From assembly GCF_004664715.2 (NCBI RefSeq), contig NC_051072.1, positions 30,897,994-30,961,993 of the forward strand: DNA of 64,000 nt, given 5' to 3'. Position 1 is the stretch's first letter, and every line of letters begins with the position of its first letter. The position numbers and the translations under genes are program-made. This DNA comes from Peromyscus leucopus (lineage: Eukaryota > Chordata > Mammalia > Rodentia > Cricetidae). The notes beneath the pieces were generated by a model. It was not told the DNA's origin and made no database searches. It was given only the letters and a program-made list of their open reading frames with translations. This document shows, piece by piece, positions 24,516 through 37,230 of the stretch.

Positions 24516-25346
24516 ATACTCAAATGAGCATGGTAACTGAAAAGTGAATAAATTATGCTTCACTGCTAAATAGTATCATTTCAAAAGTAACTGAACATAT
24601 TTTCAAGAGGATGCCATATGATAATTTTCTTGGATAATGAGAGAAGTGATCATTTTATATCATTGCCAAAATAGTTATTTTTCCTTTCTTCAAAGCTCCT
24701 CTAATTTCCTAAAGAAAAAAAAAAACCTCTTATGTTAGTATTAGTAATGAATACGGGTGTATTTGATATATTACAATACAGTTTATTTATTTGATATGTT
24801 ACCTTAAATAACTATAATAAATATTTAAGTATTGATCTCACAACTGAGATGGACAGTGTTGCTTTGTATTTGAACAGTCAACATTTTATAACTGAAGTAT
24901 TGTTGTCTGTGAAAATAATTAAAATGATTGATTTAGCTTTAATGCACTGTTAGAATTTTATCAGGGTCAAAAATACAAATGTTGGGTGCTTCCTAGAAAC
25001 ATTATTGCTTGTATTATTGATTAAAATGATTTCATGGAATTTTCTTGAGAAATTACAATTTTGAAGAGAATGAAGATGAACCAGATTAATAGAAATTACT
25101 GGATATAGTGAATTTTAATTATTTATCTAAAGATACCCATTTGGTTTAGGAAATCAGTCCCAAGTACTCAGAAGTTATTCTCTGTGTGTCTAACATGAAC
25201 ACTCATATAGCAAAAAACAAACAAACAAACAACAAAAAAAGAGGTTGTGTTTCAAATCCTGCTTTTAGGAATGTCTGCTTACTTCATGGGCGCCATCTCT
25301 TGGATAACTATGTTCTGTTAACTCGAGAAGCTGTCACTATGAACTT

Positions 25347-25350
<4 letters not shown>

Positions 25351-25394
<44 letters not shown>
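25351..25394. repeat. (TG)n microsatellite
   Basis: 22 uninterrupted TG units in intron 7. Confidence 0.97.
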
Positions 25395-25395
<1 letters not shown>

Positions 25396-26603
25396 CCTGT
25401 GATAATGTCCACACACTACTTTTACTTTACCTCATCTATTTTTTTTTCACCCTTAAAGTCTTTCATTCTGTGCTACATAGAGGGAAAGAAAGATGGGTGA
25501 GAAGCTGTCATAAAAAATAAGACCTTACCTTTTCAACAATGAAGATCTTGAGACACCTTTTCTTTACTTCTAACTGACCCCAACTCCATCTGCTTCAGGT
25601 ATATTGACTCCCTCCCCCTTCCTCCCCCTTCAACACACATGCATTGTGGACAAGATAGTGCAAGTGTAATGGTGAGTTAAAGATGCTCTCCCCATAAAGT
25701 TTAGTATTTTTTTTTTTTTTAGAACAGTTACTATAACAAAGGTAGGGCTGTGAGAGGGGAATGTAGGAGACCGTATGAGAATACATCAAGGGAATTCTGC
25801 CTAGTATGTGGTGAGAATCAAGAAAATGTTTCTACAGGGAGTGGCGTTTAAGCTGAATTATGGATCTAGTGCAGAGCTATGCCAAGGAAGAGGGGAAGGA
25901 AAGGTGAGGTGGACAAACTGGTTAAGGCTTGAAGAATGAACTCAATTTATCTTTTCAGCATATTCCAGGATAGCTCGGGAATTTAACAGCAAGACAATGT
26001 GGCCCTACTTCGCTGGGAGAAACTACGCACATCTTTAGCATAACTAATAAGTTCTACTTAACTTTGTTTTTGTTTTGTAGCATAAAATACTTTACAACAT
26101 TGATGTTTGCTAAGAAACATCTATGTAGGGCATGTCTACAAAGGCTTGTTCTGTTTGAGTCTGTATTACAAACGTTTTGATGTTTCTGCTGAGCCCAATT
26201 TAATTGCGTAAGTTTTAAAAATTTTAAATATAAGTATAAAATGTAAAACTGGCCCTTAAAGAAAAAAAGAACCTTATAATAAAATACAGAATGTAATATA
26301 GACTCATGATTTTGGCTTTTACTACTATTTTACTGCTATCTGGAATTTGTACCAGTGCTTTTTACCTGACAATTCAAACTGAAGTGGTATCACTTGGGCT
26401 ATCAGATTGCGTAGCTAGTGAAAACAGACATGAACAAGTCAGTCCAGAGCATTTAGAAGAAGAAGGAGCTACCTCGGGTCTTTCTAAACAACTATTTACT
26501 ACAGAGCGGTATGCTATTTTTTTTTCACACAAATTAACAAGATATCTATGCACTAGAATTTGAACCTAAAATGAAATTGTGCTTGAGGAAACGGAAAGCT
26601 GAA

Positions 26604-26609
26604 GAGTAC
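26604..26609 (-). other. Hcn1: Splice donor of HCN1 exon 7
   Basis: The exon ends CGGATAG and the intron starts GTACTC. The +5 position is T rather than the usual G, so it is a somewhat weak donor. The joined codon GGC (Gly) restores the family sequence DRIGKKNS. Confidence 0.93.
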
Positions 26610-26774
26610 CTATCCGGTCGAGTCGGTCAATAGCAACGGTCTCAAAAGCTCTTCTCATCATTGGGTATTCCTCCAAGACTTCATTGAAATTGTCCACCGA
26701 AAGGGAGTAAAGACGACAGTATGTATCAGCTCGGACACTGGCAGTGCGCCGGCCCTTGGTCAGCAGGCAAATTT
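26610..26774 (-). CDS. Hcn1: HCN1 exon 7, part of the cyclic-nucleotide-binding domain
   Basis: This 165-bp internal exon encodes 54 whole residues, from [19 protein letters not shown] to [13 protein letters not shown], in the cytoplasmic cAMP-binding domain of HCN1. It holds the second half of the phosphate-binding cassette. The Arg-Thr pair in KGRRTASV contacts cAMP in HCN structures (R591 and T592 in HCN2 numbering). It also holds beta strands 7-8, the B-helix and most of the C-helix; by the HCN2 alignment the C-helix arginine R632 is within IDRLDRI. The exon starts after TTTTTACAG with the last two bases of a Glu codon (GAA). It ends ATAG before GTACTC, leaving one base of a Gly codon that exon 8 completes, so phase is conserved. 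The ligand-contact residues visible here are intact. Exon 6, which would supply the first part of the domain, was not found before position 64000. Confidence 0.98.
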
Positions 26775-26795
26775 CTGTAAAAAGAAGAGAGAATG
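26775..26795 (-). other. Hcn1: Splice acceptor of HCN1 exon 7
   Basis: On the minus strand the intron ends TCTCTCTTCTTTTTACAG, a strong pyrimidine tract. Exon 7 then begins with AA of the Glu codon preceding ICLLTKG. Confidence 0.95.
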
Positions 26796-26939
26796 TCTTC
26801 ACTGGTAAGGTTCTTTTCCCAAGTGTTGAATGCCTCAAACCATTAAAAGCCTCATGTGAGTAGCCAATGATTGGAAGCATCTGTTTTCTATTTACCAGGA
26901 AATTCATTTGGCTATTGAAACCATCTGATTACTAATATT

Positions 26940-27180
26940 CATTTTTAAATTTTATTTTTGAGGTTATCATTGCAATGCTCCTTTACCTTTCCTCCCTCCA
27001 AACTCTCCAAATACTCCTCCCTACTCTCCTTCAAACTCATGCTCTCTTTTTTCACATTGTTATTACATGTATATATCTATATGTATACACACACATCCCT
27101 AAATGAAGCCTGGCCAATCCCTATACTGTTATTTGTCTGTTTGTTTTCAGGCCTGACCATCTGGCGCTGGACAATGTCCA
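26940..27180 (-). mobile_element. L1 3' UTR fragment (minus orientation)
   Basis: ttatttttgaggttatcatt, a pyrimidine tract (tttcctccctccaaactctc), tattacatgtatatatctat and tttcaggcctgaccatctgg match an old rodent L1 3' UTR in reverse complement. It starts 166 bp inside intron 6. Confidence 0.75.
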
Positions 27181-27754
27181 TTTTAAAAACTGTAAATGTT
27201 GTAAATCAATTAAGGCTTTGGGTTCAAATGGGAGAGAAGGAAGTTTCCAAGTTCTGAGAAAAAGAGAGGGTGGTTTATCTCAAATGACATTAAGAAATTT
27301 ATAATCAAATTGGAAAGGAAAAGTTATAATCAAAAGAACTCTAGGGGGCAGGAAGCAGATAGTGTGGTATAGAGAGAATCAGAAGTGAGTCTAAGTGCTG
27401 GCTCGGAAAGTGTAGAGTAAGAAAATAATTTCAGAGCTGGGTTCCAGATGACTCTATGACAGGATACCTTAATATATTTCATGTATTTTTTAAAGATTAT
27501 AATAAGAAAAGAATATTTCAAATATACAAATGTGGCCTCCTTATTAAATATCACCCAAGAACTCTTCGCTAAAATTAATATCTCAAAATATGGTAACTTC
27601 ATGTTTCTGATTAGAATTTCCATTTTACTACAAAACATTATCTTCAAATTTTTATTAATTACATAAAGTTCTTGTAGGCATTGCCTTTTTTAAAACTTGG
27701 AAGTAATTTCAGTTTTTTCTTGTCTTTAAAATGACCAGTTTGGAGCACATGAGA

Positions 27755-27950
27755 TCCATTGGTCCATTGGGTAAGGGCACTTCCTGCCAATGCTAACTGC
27801 CTCACTCCCTGGGACTCATGGTGTAGATGCAAAGAACTGACTGGCACAACTGTGTTCTGATCTCTCTCTGAACATATGCCATGGCACATGCCCACCCACA
27901 TGTATGCACACACACAAACACATAAACAAATAAACAAGAACGTGCAAATA
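27755..27950 (+). repeat. tRNA-derived SINE, old rodent family
   Basis: ttgggtaagggcacttcctg, ctccctgggactcatggtg, gttctgatctctctctgaac and gccatggcacatgcc, then a cacaaacacataaacaaata tail. A minus-strand relative lies at 53310-53490. Confidence 0.65.
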
Positions 27951-28842
27951 TAAAGAAACTTACAATCACAAAGTTTCTTACATAATTAAAGTTTTTGAAA
28001 TATCTCTACTGTTCAGTAAAGGATTTTACTTGACACTTAAATTTATGAAATTAGTGTACAAGTAGGCTGATATTTACACTGTTCTATAAGCTATGGTTAT
28101 TTACATGGATAAAATACAGAGATAGATGCCAAGATGGCAGAAAGGAAAACAAATGAACAAACCAGACAGCAATCTTCTGCTTCTCCAGGAATGTGAACGG
28201 AAACATCTGACCATGATGGCGCTGTAGGGCAGTAATAGTTTCCTATTGATCCAGCTACACACATCAAAATGCATGTGGTTTTTAAGAGATTCTTGTTTTT
28301 GTATAGTATGAAGGATATTGGCCTGATGATTTTAAATTCTCGATTGTAACATAGACTGATGACTTTTAGTTGAGAAGACCCAGAAAAATATCTACATTCT
28401 TTGAATATTATTGTAAAAAATGACCCTTAATTAACATCTCAAAAGTTTGACAAGTATCAAATTTGTAGCATAGACTTTATTCGTGTCTAGCCTATAAAGT
28501 CTCATTAGCCTGTATACATATAGTGTCCACATGGTGCATAATAGTTGCTTAATATTTGCTGGCTGAATCAATGAACCAAAAAGCAGCATAGTCTATGAAA
28601 TGAATTACTAATCAAATTTTCAGTCTATAAAGAAACTATAACACTATGTTCTGTTATTGAGATTTAGATAATACAACATTGGCTCCCCTGATAAATATAA
28701 CACATCTTTAATAGAACTTGTCGTGTTCCTAGTTTAAGACATACAAAATAACTATAAGGTTTTTGCTAGGTCTTAAAATAAAGAAAATTTACCATTTTTC
28801 TTAGATATAGACATATCATAAATCATTAGTAGAACTTTTTAA

Positions 28843-28973
28843 AAAATATTTATTTTATTATGTATACAGTGTTCTGCCTGCATGTGTCTCTGCAGGCCAG
28901 AAGAGGGCACCAGATCTCATTACAGATGGTTGTGAGTCACCATGTGGTTGCTGGGAATTGAACTCAGGACCTT
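28843..28973 (-). repeat. 5'-truncated B2 SINE (minus orientation)
   Basis: aaatatttattttattatgt, tgcaggccagaagagggca, gttgtgagtcaccatgtggt and tgggaattgaactcagga are B2 in reverse complement. The tRNA-like head is missing. Confidence 0.9.
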
Positions 28974-29204
28974 TTAAATTTAAGTTGCTTTGGGGTGCTC
29001 AAGTTGATTCCATAAACAAGATGAAATAAATAACCCAAAAGTGAAATAGAATTCCTGATTAACCTGCATTCCAAAATGTAAGCTTATCAAAGAGTGTCCA
29101 CGTATCTTCTAAATCCTATTTATTTCTCCAACTGTCTACTTATCCTCTTTGTTCATTTTTTGAGAACCTAGCTAGGAATGACCTAATGTAAACACTTCTT
29201 TTAG

Positions 29205-29300
29205 TGTGGGGCCATGGAGTCGCTCAGTGGAAGAGTGCTTCATAGTGTCCACAAGGCCCCAGATTTGATCTGCAATTCCATACACAGAGGAAGAGCTTCA
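29205..29300 (+). repeat. Degenerate ID-like SINE
   Basis: tcgctcagtggaagagtgct, then aaggccccagatttgatctg, resembles a decayed ID head. Confidence 0.55.
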
Positions 29301-30611
29301 GCACAAATGCACTTAGTGAAAATACCATTCACCTGCAGATTATGTTGTCATATACTATAATTGCTCTTTCAAATAACAAGAGCAACTATAGGTAGGAGAT
29401 AAAATCTAGGTAGGATTTTCCCAGAGTGCTTTACAGGGTGACTACAGAAGTGGCTGAAAGGTTACTGAACTTGGCAAAGATGAAAACTGTCAGTTACGTG
29501 CCCTGTCACAGGCACATTAGATCGCTAGTTCCAATTTCAGCATCAGGAAGACTGTAGTTTGAGAGATTAGATTTGCCCCAGCACACCGTGCGGCTACTTT
29601 TAATAATCCTTTGGCTATGAGATGTATTATCTGCCCAGTGCTATTTTTGCTGACATTCGTTAACCCTGATTCTAAACATTTAAGTCCACTTGACATGACT
29701 GTCACCTATATAAGCAGTTATTTCCTGAGGTAGGGCAAATAGCTTCAAGCATTTTCCAACTGAGAAGGATTTCGATGACCTCTAAAACACTATGACATCC
29801 CAGTGACACAGAGTTAATCGGGAACTCCTGATAGACTTTCTGAAGTCACGTGTTTAGCCTAAGGTCTAGAAACTATGGAAAAAGTTGTACTCAGTTGTTC
29901 ATTGTAACAGAATCAAAAGTTGCTTCATTTCCTAGATCTCAGTATCATGAAATAATGAGAGTAATTATCCATTATGCAGCAAAAGGCTATTTTTTTCAGA
30001 TAATTTTCTTAGCTTTCTAATACAGTGTCTCATAATAGTATGTCAGAAAAACATCACCTTTTGTTTTTCTTTCATATTTATTGTATTTCTGGTCTTTCTA
30101 TTAGTTACACTAGAATTAACAAAATAGTGCCTCCATATGGTATAAGAGACATTAACATCTGGATTTACCAATTTGCATGTCAATTTTGTCTTATAGCAGT
30201 GTTTTGGATGTTAAGTAGATTTGAAAAGAAATCTGGCTAGGCCAGAACATTAAATAACAGTTTTGTATTACTATATATTCCAAATTTTATATTTCTAAAA
30301 CAGATTAAAAATGATAAATTTTCAAATATCGATATTATAAAGGAGTGGCTACATATTGTCAGACTGTGCATCATGATAAATACTCTAATGACTGAGAATA
30401 TACAGTCTTGACATTTTCCAATATGGATTTGGTCATTTGAATGTGCATAGAGCTGGGACAGCGTGTAGCGTTACTGTGTTCTCTCCTATCCTGTTGGCAA
30501 TTGTTATTTATGGTTACTTAGGTCATCTAAAAAGCTACCAGTTTGTCAAGCAAATCCCAGCTCTCACCCTGTATTAAACTAATTCATTTCTCTCCAAAGC
30601 TATAAATTAGT

Positions 30612-30665
30612 CCTCTGCCAGAGCAGTGTGTGCTCTTAACTGCTGGGCCGTTGGCTCTATCTTGT
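30612..30665 (-). repeat. B2/B3 head fragment (minus orientation)
   Basis: cctctgccagagcagtgtgt, then gctcttaactgctgggccgt, is the reverse complement of the tRNA-like head. Confidence 0.6.
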
Positions 30666-33600
30666 ACAAGTCATGAGACGCTCATCTCATTCCAATTGAT
30701 TACAAACATTTTGAGGTGACATCATGTTCTGTTGTTGTCTGTATGTACGTTTTCACTGAAGTTTGTGGTTTTAAGCCCTTTGCTTCTTTCCCTTCCTCTT
30801 CCAATTTACCTTCTTGTCTTTTCATTCCACTGTGACTCTGTGGCTATCTAGTGTCTTTATAAATCAGCTTTACATGGTATTCATAAACTGACATGAAATA
30901 CATACTTATACCACTAAACTTGGGTAAGCTAAATACTAGATATTGATTATCTTAGGAATTCTTCAACTACATGTTGGCTAAACAAGCAATAGCAATTGTC
31001 ATTCCTGTGTTAGCCGGTGTGAACATGCATGGGTTTGAATTTTCAATGGCCCTACATGTAACAAAACAAAGGAGGGCAAGACACTGACTTATTGCGTCTA
31101 GTCTAACTTGCATTAAAAGTCTACCAGATCACCCCAGTCCTTTCCTTGTGATTTTAAATCTGTCAACACTCAACTCTTTAAAAGTTAATCAAACACCTTG
31201 AATTATAAATTTCTTTAAAAAGCAGCCAGCTCTTGAAAAATTCATCAAATGATTCCAGCTCTTAGAGACCTTCGATGTGTTTTGGGAAGTGATTTCTTGT
31301 CAGCTCTGTTTTCCTTGTGTCGCTGAATATGTTCCCACAAAAATAGGACAAAAACATTACAGAAATACTTCTCTCTATCTTAGAAAAGATTCGCTGTATA
31401 TTTACTATACAGGTCTACTACTACAAAAAAAAATTATTTGACTCCAATCCTTCACCCAACTCTCTCACCTCATGTTAACATACACACACTTTTCATGCAT
31501 CCTTATGTGACAAAAAAATTTCAGTGTACACCTTTGTGGTTTGTATAGCACAAAAATAAATGATCAACTTCAATTTCTAGAGAGTTTTCTCACTTTAATA
31601 TTTATAGCCACTATCTGGATACCTCATTAAAAAGCATGTTTAGGGTTTTCTAATCTAGAAAAGACCTAAATTCTGCATTTTTCAAAGTTCCAAGGTATTG
31701 TCAGATATGGCTTTTCAAGAAAATGAGTAATTGTAGTTATCAGATTTATATCTGAAGCTAGGCTCCTTACTTGAAAGAAATTGGATAAAAGAAACAAAAG
31801 GAATGGAAATTAAGGGATAATAATTATAACCACTCCCCTATTACTACTAATATTTTGAAGTTATGAGGGATACATAATGAGGAAATTACACCAATTTTTC
31901 CAGCATTAGAAATCAACCATTATGTTTTAAAAAGCTTAAAACTCATTCCAAAGACAAATTTTCTTCTAGTTATTTTCTATGACTTTACATGGTACATCAT
32001 TAATTATGATGTAGAAGGTCTTTGTTTGCCTGGAGTAACATGACAGGACTTACACCAGCTTTGAATCAGGGAGAAAGACTATACTCCATAGGCCAGAGGG
32101 AAGAAGAAGACAGAAAAAAAAAAAGCAGTAGGGAAGACGGCAGTAGGATGTGGTAGTCTTGAATCCAGGTTCATGGAGCACTGTTTATTGAGGGAGGGGT
32201 CATAAGCCATGTAAGAATACAGGATCATTGTACATTGATGTGGCATAGAGCACAATCCTCTAATAATGGAAACTTTTATCTTCACTTATAATGCTATAGC
32301 AGGACTCTTAAGGAATGAGTCTACATGTAAAATACTGTTTTAGGAAATGACAAACATCTTACTCTGTGTGGAAAAATCACGCAACTTACCTTTCTCTGAA
32401 AGGCAGATTTTTTTTAACCAAATATCTGTGGCATAAGAATATTCATCTATATTTGGTTTGCAAAATAAACTGAAAGGGGTGTTTTTAGTAGTCAAAATAA
32501 AAATATGTAAAGAAGTTTTGATAAGTTTAGAAATGAGCGACAGGGATTTGCCTGAGCAAAAACCACTGCACCTCGCAAGGAGCAAAATTTTCCACAAGTA
32601 ATTGCGAAATGGGGCTGCAGCTGAACTGGACAGGTGATGGTGAACCCGTGGATTTGAAGCTAGACATAAAAGAAAAGTATCAGCTGTCCTCTGAGTGATG
32701 ATAAAAGTTTATTTGAGGGGAAAATAATCAAAGCTTTGGCATCCAGAGAACATTTGAGTTCATGACACTTTGCCTTACATTAATCTAGTTGTTCCTATTG
32801 AAAGGTCTACCAGAAGCAGGGTTTTCCTGTGTGGGCGAGGTGCCATGCTTTTATCACAAAACTCAGAAAACGGGTTCTAATGAGGGTATACAAGATTAGT
32901 GACCCGACTGGAGAACTCTTCCTAGTAGTAGGTTTTCATCAGAAGAAGACCAATAAAGACGCCTGCCATTTCTCTGCATAGGGAATGACTGGAAGTCCAA
33001 CTGTGCAGGAGTTATAGGCTTGGTGGCCCCCTGCACCTGTACAGGCTCTTGGGTCACTGAATTCATTATTCCTGAAGGCAGCTGAGTAGCTACAAACCCT
33101 GCCTCTAAAATTCCTATGATGCTTTATCTCCCCCACCTTAACCCCTTGTGCTGTCCATAATAAAATCTCAGAGCTTAACCCTAAGCCATCTCCCAGAATA
33201 TGCCTACCAGACCTATTTCTATACATCACTCCTTTTGGAAATGTATGCTTATGCATCCTTTTGGTTATCAGATTCCACCTTTTCCTTTTCCCTTTGATAG
33301 GTCACAATGAGATCTTTGCCTACTCTGTGCAGGGAGCCAGAGAGAGGCCAGGAACTGAGTTGAAAACCAATATTCAATGGTCAGTGTCATTCCTAGCTGG
33401 CAATCTCTGTGAAAGCTAAGCATAGAAAGTTGCTGAGTGAATAAATCTTCAAACTAAGAGAACACCTACACTCACAAACTGATCTTGAAGAAGCTAAGAT
33501 TCTATTGATCTATTTCCAGTGCAGGAAGCATCATTCTGTATGACAACTAATCAACAAAATCAAGGTAATAATTGTAATCATATGAATAACACTGTAATCA

Positions 33601-33920
33601 TATAAATGACATAAGTTTATTTATTTTTTATATAGACTCAAATATATTGACAATAAGAATTCACATCATTGACTAGCTACTTTCATTAGTGGTACATAAC
33701 AGTTGATGGATAAGAAACAAATAAGCCAATAGGGTGAAGGCTCTAGTTAGGCACCAGGTTGACTTTTAGTTTCTATGTTTGATGAGATATGTGGGTGTTG
33801 TCTTCAGCAATAGGGTCTTACTGTCAGCTTGTGGTGAGAAACCAATAGTTTTGGCAATAGCCTGAGCTGTTTGGGGGTTTCCATGGGGCCTATTTGACCA
33901 ACAACTCAATTATATGTAAC

Positions 33921-34403
33921 TGTGGTGATATTTTGTTTGTGATCTACAAATAAAGCTTGCTTGAAAATTAGAGTATGGAGCTAAGCCACTAGTATGGAGC
34001 TTAGCCATAGAGGTCAAGCAGTGGTGGGACACACCAAGCCACTAGTTAGCCATCGAGGCCAGCACTTGGGAGGCAGAGGCATACGGATCTCTGTGAGTTC
34101 AAGGCCACCCTGGGCTACACAAGATTGATCCAGTCTAAAAGAGAAACAGCCAGGCAATTTGATGCCAGCCCTTGGGATCTCCCCAGCACTAGGGAGGTGG
34201 AGACAGGAAGTGATATGGCTGAGTGGAGAGAGGAATATAAGGTGAGAGGAGACAGAAGCTCAGCCTGCTTTCAGTCTGAAGGATTACCAGAGGTAAGAAA
34301 TCTTTCTAGTAGCTGGCTGCTCTGCTTCTCTGATCTTTTAGCTTTCACCCTGATATCTGACCCCAGGTTTTTATTATTAAGACCAATTACAATTTCTGCT
34401 ACA
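33921..34403 (+). mobile_element. Solo LTR with internal B1-like modules, perfect 6-bp TSD
   Basis: This 483-bp element begins TGTGGTGATA and ends TGCTACA, the TG...CA ends of an LTR. It is flanked by tgtaac at 33915-33920 and 34404-34409, the 6-bp duplication size of class II retroviruses. Inside are two B1-related blocks, one with ggccagcacttgggaggcag and gatctctgtgagttcaaggc, the other with ccccagcactagggaggtgg. The 3' part reads gctttcaccctgatatctga and tttttattattaagaccaat. I recall this composite as frequent in cricetid genomes. No coding frame remains. The family name is unresolved. Confidence 0.85.
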
Positions 34404-34494
34404 TGTAACTCCTTCCTCGCACTGGAGTTTTCACTTGGTGGTGAGAGATGTCTAGTTGGGGCTTTGTTATGTGGAGACTCCATTTAGATTTTTT

Positions 34495-35280
34495 TCATTT
34501 ATGTATTTCTTTTAAGAAGTTTCTATTGTACTGTGTTTCCATATGACCCATCAAATGGCCCTTAGTATTAGTTGTCGCTCCCCACATTCCCTGCCTTATT
34601 CCATTCTCCTCTCTCCCCATTTCTATTTAACCTTCCTGTTCCAGTCTTCCCCTACCCATCTCTCACTAACTCTACAGTCTATTTACTTTCCTTGGGAGAT
34701 CTTCCTCGCCTGCTTCTTATTCTATATCTAACCTTGGTGGTAGCATGGCTATCAAAATCTTAAAAGCTAACATCCACATATAGAGAACATAAACTATATT
34801 TGTCTTTTGAGGTCTGTTTACCACACTCAGGATGATTTCTTTTTTCTGGTTACATCCATTTACACATAACTTTCATGCTTTTATTTTTTTAACAGCTGAA
34901 TAATGTTCCACTGTATAAATGCACCACATTTTTATTATATATTCTTCTATTGATGGATATCTAAGCTATTCTTAATTTCTGAAAACAGATGAGCAAATAT
35001 CTCTGTAATAAGATATAAAGTCCTTTGGTTATATACCCAAAAGTAGTACAGCTAGATCTTGAGGTATACCTATTCCCAGCTTCCTAAAGAAATACAAGAC
35101 TGATTTTCATAGAGGCTATACAAATTTGCGTGTTCACCAGTAATCGAATGAGTATTTCCCTTACCCACATCCTCACCCAGCAGTAAATGGCCAACACAAA
35201 ACAAGCTCAAACTTATTTCTGGAAATTTTTTTGTTGAATATTGCCTTATTTGGTCATTATTTACTTTACTGGTCTTCAGC
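34495..35280 (-). mobile_element. L1 fragment: ORF2 3' end and 3' UTR start (minus orientation)
   Basis: The reverse complement holds the L1 landmarks AAATGTGGTGCATTTATACA, ATTATTCAGCTGTTAAAAAA, AAATCATCCTGAGTGTGGTA and TATATGTGGATGTTAGC in order. The open frame is broken, so this is a dead fragment. Confidence 0.85.
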
Positions 35281-35315
35281 ATTTATATTGTGGTTTCTGA
35301 TTCTCATCCTTATGA

Positions 35316-35318
<3 letters not shown>

Positions 35319-35407
<89 letters not shown>
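35319..35407. repeat. Compound microsatellite (GT)n(GA)n
   Basis: 21 GT units switch without interruption to about 23 GA units at 35360/35361. It lies between opposed L1 fragments. Confidence 0.97.
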
Positions 35408-35411
<4 letters not shown>

Positions 35412-35499
35412 TATATGTTTTTTGTTTTGTGTGCTTTTTCTTTTCTTTTTTCTATTTGTTATATTTTACTTTTGTTCATTTTTCATTTGTTTAATTTTT

Positions 35500-35640
35500 T
35501 TCTTCAGAGAAAAAGAAAAAAAACCATGGAATTAGAAGGGTGTGGAGGTTAGGGAATCTGGGGTAAGAGGAGGAACTGTGATCAAAATATGTTTTATGAA
35601 AAGATTATTTTTGATAAAAATGTAATAAATAATTAAAAAT
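35500..35640 (+). mobile_element. L1 3' end (plus orientation)
   Basis: gaatctggggtaagaggagg, aactgtgatcaaaatatgtt and ttatgaaaagattatttttg, then an A-rich tail, match a rodent L1 3' terminus. It faces away from the L1 at 34495-35280. Confidence 0.7.
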
Positions 35641-36209
35641 GACAAACAAGCATTAAATGATCATAATGTTAAGTAAATGTACTTTGTAGAATATTTTGTT
35701 TTATTACTTAATCTAAGATAAATGAAATTGGAAAAAAAATGGTCATTCTGAGAAAAATGTTAGACAAGCAGATAGTCCTATAGTTAAGTCCTAATACCAG
35801 ATTTCTGCCCAGATTTTATACGAAATTAAGAAATGCTCTTTTACATTTTTGAATGTTTGTTTCTAAAAAGATAAATCTGTGACAGGGACCCCATGTAAAG
35901 AGAAAGTCTACATCTTGGCTATTTGGCCTTTAAAGGGATGTCTGCTAATTACTCTGGCAGATATTTTTTTCCCCCGTAAGTAGATATCCTCCACTGTAAT
36001 TTCACTTAGCCCAAAAACAATATATGTTTTGTACTTCTGTTTAAAAGCAGAATTAAAAATATTTGAACAAAGAAATCCCTCATGGATTGATAATGTGCCC
36101 CCAAGAATATTATTAACAAAAATCCAAGTAAGATGCCAGATTCCTCCGTATGAGTTGTTGGTCAAAGGTGCCCCAGTGATCTCTAAAACAATACATGTCA
36201 TTACTGTCC

Positions 36210-36329
36210 ATTAGCAGGGTGAAAAGATGTTTTAGTCAATAAAGCACATCCTCTACAAGTGTGAGGATCTGAGTTCAAACCCCCAGAACTGACATGGGGG
36301 AAAAAAAGCTCACTTGTGTAATAGTGGCA
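36210..36329 (+). repeat. tRNA-derived SINE head (B4/RSINE1-like)
   Basis: tagtcaataaagcacatcct, gtgtgaggatctgagttcaa and acccccagaactgacatg, then gtaatagtggcatgcc, match a diverged composite SINE cut off at its 3' side. Confidence 0.55.
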
Positions 36330-37230
36330 TGCCTATTATGAGAATAACCAATTGCTTTCTGACTGAATTGGAGGCCTACTCCACAGGAAGTTTTACCTGA
36401 TGTTGAAACTTTAGACAAAAGCCTGTGCTGGGAAGATGAAAAGCTTTGAGAAGGCATTTATCACTATTGATGTTTGCTAAATGGATACGCTGTTCAACTG
36501 CTTTCTAAATACTTAGGTTGGTGTTGCTTTCAGTCTTCATCAGAGAAGCTCATTGCTGTAGGTGGTAGCTAATGCAGAGACTCACAACTGGCCAAAGTAT
36601 GGCCAAAGTAAATGACAATTGATTTTTCAGCCCTAAATGGAGCATTTCTATAGCACCTTTCCAGGATCAAGGACTATCACAGAAGTCAGGCGCTGAAAGA
36701 ATGCCAAGTACCGAAGGGTAGGAACTCAGAAACTCACTGTGACTGTGTTTATCTGCTCAGGACACATATAAGGTTGACACTGCCACTATTTCATCCTTTG
36801 TGGGGAAGGGGCTTATGAACTGTCTATTCCCTGAGGGCTTATTGGCAGTTACCAGCTACTTGAGGGGCCTGTTTCGGTTCCCTTGGTGTTGTAGTGCTGG
36901 TAAGTTGTTCATGCTCCAATAACTAACGCCCCTCCCATGCTCCTGAAAGCAACTGTAATTAATCTTAGGAGATCATACACACTGAGATGGGGGCAGGAGT
37001 AAGAAAGAGAGAGAGACAGACAGACACACACACAGAGACAAATAGAAACACAAACAGACAAACACAACAATAGAGACAGACACAAAAGTTAGGAAGGGGC
37101 ATGTTGGAAAGAAATGATTCAATGTGAGAGAGGAAAAGATGAAAGAGGATGAAGATGGTAGAAATGATCAGAATTCATCATATATGCATGCCTGAAATTG
37201 TCAAAGATTTTTTTAAAAAAATCTAGAAAG
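36330..37230 (+). mobile_element. Old rodent L1 3' UTR (Lx-type)
   Basis: Landmarks in order: ccaattgctttctgactga, ggcctactccacaggaag, tcagagaagctcattgctgt, gctaatgcagagactcac, tggggaaggggcttatgaac, a GA/CA-rich tract and atgcctgaaattgtcaaag, then an A run. It is about 0.9 kb of 3' UTR without coding sequence. Confidence 0.75.

Larger units (their letters stand above)
22963..26609 (-). other. Hcn1: HCN1 intron 7
   Basis: This is a 3,647-bp intron with GT and AG ends on the minus strand. It contains a plus-strand L1 3' end (about 24058-24515) and a (TG)n tract (25351-25394). The stretches 22990-24050, 24520-25340 and 25400-26600 are AT-rich and show nothing I recognise beyond short homopolymer runs. 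Confidence 0.93.

Noticed and set aside
32939..33256. 105-codon minus-strand frame
   Set aside because: It is somewhat less AT-rich than its flanks, but I recognise no protein or repeat and see no exon borders. It is probably random or an old repeat.
34125..34487. 120-codon frame
   Set aside because: It spans the solo LTR and its flank, and no viral protein is encoded.
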